Notes under the pieces: generated by a model
Told to the model about the DNA's origin: nothing
The model's input: the letters and a program-made list of their open reading frames with translations, nothing else
Databases searched by the model: none
Program-made: the position numbers and the translations under genes
Shown here: one piece after another, positions 56,901 to 64,000 of the stretch
Layout: every line of letters begins with the position of its first letter
Numbering within the stretch: position 1 is the stretch's first letter
NCBI RefSeq assembly: GCF_000208865.1
Contig: NC_018392.1
Location: forward strand, 310,001-374,000
Source: Neospora caninum Liverpool
Taxonomy: Eukaryota; Apicomplexa; Conoidasida; Eucoccidiorida; Sarcocystidae
DNA length: 64,000 nt
Direction: 5' to 3'

Positions 56901-57196
56901 CACGACAGACAAACTCGTGCTGATATGAGTCTGTCACAGCATGGAAAGTAAGCTGCGCCGCCAACAGAAAAGACCTGTTCGGTCTTGTAGACCTAAAGCT
57001 TGCTCGCCAGCGGATTTCATGACGGTACAGACATCGAGCAATGGTACCCTCTTGAGGCAGCTTTACGTCTTTTTCCACGACGGACGTTGAAGCGCATCTC
57101 CTTGCACGGCAATACGTTCGACCGAGTTCCTACTTTCCCCCCATCCATGGGCCCCTTGGAGGCGCACACGACGGGGAGGGAAAAAGCAGGAGATCC
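53965..57196. other. Intergenic region, no supported gene
   Basis: About 3.2 kb upstream of the proline-rich gene and downstream of the ABC transporter, both on the minus strand. It should contain the promoter and 5' UTR of the former and the 3' UTR of the latter. Frames of 100-180 codons occur on both strands (for example around 55970-56525 and 56436-56912) but none shows a domain, conserved motif or consistent splicing. Base composition is less GC-rich than in the coding regions. Confidence 0.45.
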
Positions 57197-60100
57197 TCAG
57201 TTCTTTCCTTCTGCAACCTTCACCAGGTGTCGGTACACCCCATTGGGAATCTTCATAAGCTCGTCGTGCGTCCCCACCTCCACAACTTGGCTTCCGCATT
57301 TGTCTTCGTTGCTAAGGACGACGATTTTGTCTGAATAGACGAGCACCAAACAAAACCGTCATTGACAGTGAAACGCACTTTTTGTCTCTGACCCTGTGCC
57401 CCTCACCCCTGTATGGAAAGAAACAGACTGCATGCCCAGGTTTGCAAACAGCTGTGGAACACGGTCGTTTTTCGAAAGGATACGGAATCAAAACCCAGCC
57501 GCAGAGAGGTGTACTGCAGTGGAATGCTCTAAAACGAGTAACTGTGGATCGTATCGCTTCTCATCACACCGATCCTCGAACGTAGAGTCCCCTAATGACC
57601 ACAAGAGTCATTCTGTCTTGTTTCTACATGGAAAAAAACAACGGGAACAAGCAGGCGATTTGCACTGGTGTCTGCCGATCGTTCCTCTTCAAGCTCGCAA
57701 TGTACATCCTATCCCGTGGGTTCAAATAGGTTGATTCGGCACACCACAGAAAAGCAGCGGTTGAGAGCTGAACGCCACTGTTTACTAGTGCGGCAGGGGG
57801 CATTGACAGGAAAGCAATGCATCACTTATTTCTTGCCTCTCTTGCTCGCGGTGTCTCTCCCCCAACCAGCAGAGCCAGACAAAGTAGCAAGTTCGTTTCG
57901 CTTTGCGCCTGCAGAGTTTTCTCCACAGTTGCAGTGGCGAAACGGCCTATGTGTATTGACCGTAACGTGCCTCGTTTGGGACACACATCTACGTGAAGAT
58001 TCGCATTAGGGAAGTCACATTCTGCTTCGCCTAGGTAAGAAACAGACACTGTGGACTTCCCAGTTCCGCATCACAACATCGGAGACGAAAACGCAGCTCC
58101 GATGGACCCGCTGCCATATAAAGCAACACGAAGGAGAGGCATGCCATCCGTGCGACCATCCCCTCTCGCCTATTTCCGACACGACACAGAGGCGCCTCCG
58201 CAGAGGGTCGGCTGTGTTGAGTGCCGAAAAAAATGGGTGCCGAGGGGGTGGCGAAAAGTTCAGATCAGGAGACACCGAAACGACGAGTCCCACGCGAAGT
58301 TGTGGAGACAGCCTCCGCCCGCTGAGGACGCTGCGTGCCGGCAGGCAGCCCGACCCCCTCGGCGCCCGTTTCCAACGCTTACCGGCGTCTCGAACGGTGG
58401 AAAGCCGATGGGCAATCATGAGAGTCACCCGATCCTTCGTCGCGATAACGTTGTCCAGGGTGGCCTGAACAACGCGCTCGCTTTCAGCGTCGAGGGCGGA
58501 CGTTGCCTCATCCAAAATCAGCATTCGAGGCTGTGTGAGCAGAGCCCTGGAAAGGGGAGACGAAGAGCAAACAGGCCCGCCTGTCCACCTTCAAGCAGCA
58601 TCTCTATGTGCAGACGCATATATACACGTGGGAGCAATGATCGACACAGGCTACATGTATGTACATTGCAGGAAGATGGCGTACCGTGCGATAGCGATTC
58701 TTTGTTTCTGGCCACCCGAGAGCTGACTTCCGCCTTTTCCGACTTGCGTCTCATATCCGTGAGGGAAGGTCGAAATGAAGCCATCGGCATTGGCAAGTTT
58801 AGCCGCCTGCACTACTTCTTCCTGCACGAGAGAAAGCACGCGGGAAACCCACCTGCTGCCGAAAGAGCATTGATGGTTCATCCAGTTTGGCGCTTCCAAA
58901 AAAGAAACACCGAGTGGACGCAAAAAACCGGGTTGTGAAACGGGAGGCAGACAAGAGGGACACACGAAAGAGTCTCGGCAGCGCCAAGAGCTTTACAGCA
59001 CGAAATCCGGACCGAGTCGGCAGTGGAAATCCTTCTTCCCAGTCAGCGGTGAAGAATCCCTTGGACTGGTCCACAAGGTTTCCGTGCTAGAGCAAGAGGG
59101 TCTCCACATGCACGTCTTTTTCGGGAGTCTACTCTTTGCCACAACTGCTCTTCCTTTGCACGGCCTCTCCCTCTTCTTCGAAGGAACAGCCAGAGAGAGC
59201 CGTCTCTGCCTGTCTCCTCCTCGGCCCGATGAATAACTAGCACGTGGATTCCTGGGGTGAAGTCACAAAACAGACCCCTGTGTGCGTGAGAGCCGCAACA
59301 AAAACAAGAAATACAACGCAGACGGAACGTCTTCAGGGGAAACTTCTCAGTCGTTGGATGAACGTGCTTTACGCCTCTTCCCCGGCGATTTGCAAGACAC
59401 GGAAGCTCCATTACGCTTGCAGACATCTGACCACTTCTGAGCAAGAGCGTGACGCGAGAAAAGGACAGAAGCGAAGAGTTTGCCGCCGTTTTAGGGGGTT
59501 CGGGAGAAGTCGGCAAACTCCATTCGCGAAGGGAACGGAAAGGGAGAAGAGCAAAAAGCCAAAAGGAGAGCAAAATGAGGCCGGGATAGAAGAGCAGTCG
59601 TGCGTGAGACGGAACGAAATGTACTCTCCGGAAAAGAGCGGGGCGGATTCTCAACAGCACACGGGCAAATGCTTGAAAGAGAGAAGCGAAAACGCACTCG
59701 CGTGGCATCAGGCTTGGCATAGCGGATGTTCTCCTCGACAGACATGCTAAACAGAACGGGTTCCTGTCCAACCAGGCCCATGAGAGAGCGAAGGGATCTG
59801 AAAGAAGAGAAGCAAGATCATGGCAGAAAGAGAGAAATTTCTTGCCAAGGGGCCATACCCTCGACGCAAAATGTGCTGCGCTTTTCGCCTGCAGGTTCTT
59901 CCTTTGGCTCTGTGTCCCCACGGATTTCGGGAATGCCTATCTTCCTCAGCGGCCGCAAGCTTGCCGGCCGTGTCTCCCGGCCCTTCTCTGCGTGCCTGGG
60001 CGATTGGATGCAGAAAAGCATCACTCGAGCCACCACACCTGTCTCGAGCTGCGGAAACTTCCGCTCCTGTTTCCCCCCTCGCCCTTGTAACCTTTGGGTT

Positions 60101-63100
60101 TCTTTTCTCCTCGCTTCTCTCTTCCACTCTGCCCTCTTACTCTCTGCCTGCCTCGCGTCGGGCGCCTCTGTTTCGCCTCGAGCTCCCCTGCGTCTCCTGC
60201 CTGTTCTTCAAGTGAAGGTGGAGACTCACTTAATGTTTACGTCTCGGATGTCCGTTCCGTCCAGCGTAATTCTGCCGTTGTTCATTTCTCTGTCGACCTG
60301 CTCGGCAGTCCAATTCGGGCTGCGCGCGTCCGCTTTTCCGGAACCCGAGCCCGCGGGGACAGCAGTGTTGCCGTCTAAATCGTAGAATCGCTCCTGGAGT
60401 CGATAGAGCACGAAGGAGAAGACAGCGCATGCAGAGAGAAGTGACGAGCGACGGCTGGGCGTCATTCGAGGCTGCCCTGGAGCAGGGCGGAGAAAAGCAG
60501 AGAGAAAGAGAAAACGAAGGAGAGGTCGGAGAGAGAAGGCGAAGCGAAATAGAGTGAAGCCGAGAAGAAACTTGCACAGCCGTGGACGCCGAGTCAGACT
60601 GCTGGTGAAAAGGGGAACCACGTAGAACCGGAAAAAGAAAACGGAGAGGAAAGCACAGGAGCCCGCGAGTCGGACCATGGAGCGTCCACTACAGAGAAGG
60701 CACATCGTGCGCCAACGAAAGCAAGACAGAGATATAAAGACGAAGAAACGAAGAGACGCCGTAGGGGGGGACAGTTACACAAGGGAGAGAAGGAATACCA
60801 TAGGGACCGAACTTACGAGGAGCTGAACAACCGTGGATTTCCCGCAGCCAGAAGCCCCTACAAGCGCCACTGTCTCGCCTGGCTTCATCTCGAAGGACAG
60901 CCGTCGATACACCTGGAAGGAATGTCGGAAGGCGCGAAACAGACAAGACGAACAGCTTCTGAGACTGCGACGGCGGGACAGCCATGATGCGTCCGAAGCG
61001 CTCTCTATCTTGCTGCCTCGTTCTCTCCCTGGCTTTCCGGACTGCTTCTTTTCGTTTTCCGTGTTCTTCACGTGTTTTTGGAATCCCCGAAAACTCGAAC
61101 GACGAGCACGACATGCGCGAGACATGGAAACCAAGAGAGGCAACAGCGATCGCTGTGTTTGTTTTTTGGTTGTCTTTTGTCGTCCGCTCTGGCCTATTCA
61201 CACGCGCGGCTCAAGATGCGCGAGGATAAAGCCCCAGAAAGCCTCCCGTCTGCCTCTCCACGCCTCGAGTCCTCTGTCTGGGCACTCCCCTTTCTCCTCA
61301 AGGCATGTGGATTTCGCTGCGCATGCACCTGTCCACGAGTCTTCGCCCATCCGTCGCGTGTGGCTCTCTTCCCTAACCGCCTCGCACTGCGTTGTGTTTC
61401 GCCTGCCTTTCCGTCTGTCCGTTTTCATCTCCCGCCACAGTCTCTCTCTTGAAAAGTTACCGGAATGTTCGGGCGGGAGGGATACCGGAACTTGATTTCC
61501 TCGACTCGAACGTGTCCCATGAAGTCTTTCGCGTCGATGACTTTCCCGCCTGGGTCTCGAGAATCGATTTTCGACGGCTGGTGGTTTCAACAGGCAACGG
61601 TCGGAAAAAGGAGCCGGAAAACACAAGGGAAGAAGTTGTGCACAACGGCGTTAAAGATTAGCTAGCGTCTGAGACGGAAATCCACAGACTCTGGTCTGTG
61701 CAGGCAGGAGCGGGAAACAGGAGACCGACTGGGAACCGAAGAGGCATACGGGGCGGGAAGTCCACCAACACGGAACGCGGCCGGGAGGCGGAAGCGCCCA
61801 AGACCGGGCACGATACGGAAAGGCGTGGACACAGTCTTCTGTAGGCAAGTGGAATTTTGTCGAAGCAGTGTGGATAATGATCCACGTTACCTTCTATCTC
61901 TGAATTATATAACGGTCATAAGGGACGCCGGGGATCACAGGTCAGATAACGTTGGGAGTTCTAATCGTCGGATTCTTGTGCTACAATAACTTAGTCGGTA
62001 CGAAGTCGAAACAAGGTAGTTGATGGGGAACCAGTGGCTGAACTGAAGACTCGAAAGCGAAAGCCTTGGGGAGAAAGCACGCGTGTACGAGACAAAGAAG
62101 GGCGTGAGTGGCCTACGCGATCGATCAGGTAGAAAATGCGCTCCGAAGCCTTCTCGGCCTTTCCTGCGTCAGAGGAGAAGAGGACTGTCTGGCCGATCGA
62201 AGACCCCGCGAACATGAGAGCGAAAGTGGTCTGCATGATGTCTGAGCAAAGGCAGAAAAAGCCACGCGGAAGTGGAAGAGCGAGGAGCGGGAGCGCGAAG
62301 GGGGGGGGGAGGGAGGAAAGCGACTCACGACAACACCAGCCGGGAATCGGGAGACGGGAATACAAGCAGAGCAGAGGTAAGTTGACACACGGAGGTACCG
62401 GTGAAGAGCGCGGGCTACAGCGCGAACGAGAGAGAGGCAGAAGAAGAGACGGAGACTAGCATAGCGCCTTGACGCAGGAACGCAACGAGGGGCAAAACCC
62501 TGCAAAACACACGAGGGGAGACACGAGAGAGAAAGGAAACCCCGCACGAAACAGATCGTCCAGGAGTTTTGCCAGAAACCCAGAGTCCGGACAGCTCGAG
62601 ATACGTGACCCCGAGATTCCGGGGCGTGGCGCCTCAAAGGCCACCTAGGGCCGTGCTGCCAGGTATTTGAATCGCTCTTCTTATCTGACTTGTCTCATGT
62701 TCCTTCTCTCCTCACTAACCCGTGGAAGCCTCAGGCAACCCGTCTACAGTTGTGTGCTCGGCCGAAGGTCTAAAGACGCAATCCACGCCGTATTGAGTTT
62801 CGTTGCTGCCTATACACCTCTGGCTCTAGCTAGTCAGCTTCCGTGAAGCCGCGCCATGCAGTGTTTCCCTCGTCGGAGACGCGCCCACCGCTCGAGTCTT
62901 ACCCACTGCACTTAGCCCTTCGGTCTCGATCAGCTTGCCTCCGTACCAGAAGATCAGCGCATTCACGGCGTACTGGGCTCCCTGCGGGCGCATGGGCAGA
63001 AAAGCGAGAGAGCGTGGCGTGCAACAGCCGAAAAGCGAAGAAAGGCGAAGGATCTACTCAGCATAGCGGACAGCAGAGGGGGTTCGCGACTTGAGCTACG

Positions 63101-63766
63101 CGGCTGCACACACAGAGAACCAGAAGTGTTGTTTCCCCTAGGCGGAAGGACAGGGCAGAATGGAGTCAACCGCATCCCACAAATAAAACAGCGGACGAAT
63201 ATCGAAAAGGTGGTTCGCCAGACGTGATTGGGTTTTGATCTTCGAGAGCGAGAGGAGGCCCGCAGGCACCTTCACAAAAGGCTGCCGCCCCTCCGGTCCC
63301 TGGCCGCGCATCCGCAGCTCTGCCGACACAGGGCCGCCAGGCACCTGCCGAGAAGGAATGTTCTGTCGCTGTGCTCGCGTTCTTCTCAGGCATTCTGAGA
63401 AACTGGCGCTTCCACTCCCTCTCGTGCTCGGAGCCATGTGTGTGTGTGTCGGTCTTCCCGCGATTTTCCCGGGCGCTTTCCGGTTTTTTGGGTTTTCCCC
63501 GCCGTTCGGTCTCTCCGTTCCCCGCGCCCGTTTCGCGTCGCTGGCCTCTCGTCGCACCTGGCTGAAGCCCCAGAAAAGTCCGAGCAGGATTGCAGAGCGT
63601 TCTTCTTCTTTCAACGTTTTAAGGAGAACATTGCTGTATCTCTCGGTGAAATACGGCTCCAGGCCAAAGGCGGAAACGATGCGAATGCCGTTGAGCGCTT
63701 CGCTCATCACGAAGGCTGCAGTGTCGCGATCCTCCACATTCTCTGCTTTCTTGTCGACTCCGTCAC
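57197..63766 (-). CDS. ABC transporter, ABCB/MDR type, C-terminal 440 residues
   Basis: Ten small exons join in phase: 63766-63558, 62981-62903, 62241-62117, 61577-61461, 60912-60817, 60393-60230, 59797-59698, 58821-58685, 58546-58383 and 57330-57197 (stop). The first three give the end of a transmembrane domain, including [19 protein letters not shown] and helices around [11 protein letters not shown] and [16 protein letters not shown]. The rest is a complete nucleotide-binding domain. It contains the A-loop [13 protein letters not shown], Walker [11 protein letters not shown]-loop VGQEPVLF, signature [13 protein letters not shown], Walker B with D-loop [12 protein letters not shown], and H-loop [13 protein letters not shown]. 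It ends [11 protein letters not shown] and a short tail. All catalytic residues are intact. An insertion of about 30 residues follows ERFYDLDGN. The 5' part lies to the right of the window, so half- versus full-size cannot be decided. Likely an ATP-driven exporter of lipids or drugs, as in P-glycoprotein relatives. Confidence 0.95.
62300..62309 (+). repeat. G10 run in an ABC-transporter intron
   Basis: A ten-G run followed by AGGGAGG lies in an intron of the transporter, that is C10 on the transcribed-sense (minus) strand, close upstream of the acceptor for exon 62241-62117. It may act as part of the pyrimidine tract. Confidence 0.75.
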
Positions 63767-63901
63767 CTGCACAGAACGGCGACAGTGCACAGTCGCACCG
63801 TGACGCCTCTGCGCACTTAAGCTTCCAGCTTACACACGGCGGGCTCGAGAACCGTTCCAACTCTCTATGCGTCTCCGTCCAGGTACATCCACAGCACATC
63901 C

Positions 63902-63943
<42 letters not shown>

Positions 63944-63962
63944 CCATAACATATCCATATAC

Positions 63963-64000
<38 letters not shown>
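63767..64000 (-). other. Intron of the ABC transporter with (AT)n arrays at the right edge
   Basis: No coding continuation was found upstream of the exon that starts at 63766; the preceding exon must end with a one-base overhang and lies outside the window. AT runs at 63903-63933 and 63969-63996 flank a degenerate CATATATCCATA-type stretch. Confidence 0.6.

Noticed and set aside
59043..59921. Minus-strand frame of 292 codons across the transporter locus
   Set aside because: It reads through an intron and the Q-loop exon in a frame different from VGQEPVLF; the correct frame is established by the NBD motifs.
60694..61201. Minus-strand frame of 170 codons in the transporter locus
   Set aside because: Runs across an intron and the Walker A exon in the wrong frame.
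1..64000. Nuclear copies of mitochondrial DNA, transposons, tRNA or rRNA genes, CRISPR
   Set aside because: I looked for cytochrome-like fragments, terminal repeats with a transposase or reverse transcriptase, clover-leaf-like blocks and spaced repeats, and found none that I could defend by eye; a BLAST and tRNAscan run would be the decisive test.

Overview
The window reads as nuclear chromosomal DNA of a cyst-forming coccidian apicomplexan, Toxoplasma gondii or a close relative. The reasons are GC-rich coding DNA, genes split by many introns with clean GT/AG ends, long single exons rich in Ser, Pro, Glu, Arg and Gly, very large low-complexity insertions inside conserved domains, AAAATGG-type start contexts and many (AT)n microsatellites. 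I saw no CRISPR array, bacterial-type operon, intact transposon, rRNA or tRNA. All gene models were built by hand by joining open frames at splice sites whose codon phases agree. They are not supported by RNA data.

Layout. Minus strand, 1 to about 12.4 kb: the 5' part of a stearoyl-CoA (delta-9) desaturase running off the left edge (486-2560); a two-exon membrane protein with weak TLC-domain resemblance (3005-4988) whose intron carries an eight-copy 61-bp minisatellite; a stretch without a resolvable gene; a four-exon calmodulin-like protein (7768-9913); and a cluster of unresolved exon-like islands (10353-12428). Plus strand, 13.07 to 50.85 kb: a huge cysteine-rich membrane-anchored protein (13070-28411, about 3517 residues in my model); a multi-pass protein with a duplicated two-helix membrane module (30868-35439, 1413 residues); and an 11-exon BK/SLO-type potassium channel (39009-50851, 2566 residues). 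Minus strand again, 52.6 kb to the right edge: a single-exon proline-rich protein with a signal peptide (52645-53964) and the C-terminal 440 residues of an ABCB/MDR-type transporter in ten small exons (57197-63766), whose 5' part lies beyond the window.

The genes do not form an operon or one pathway. Two loose themes are visible. The desaturase and the TLC-like protein both suggest lipid metabolism in the endoplasmic reticulum. The channel, with RCK sensor domains, and the calmodulin-like protein both belong to families linked to calcium signalling. The most unusual items are the channel, where both RCK domains are split by hundreds of disordered residues and the pore and gating-ring core survives across 12 kb of exons, and the 3.5-kilo-residue cysteine-rich protein, which I cannot assign to a known family.
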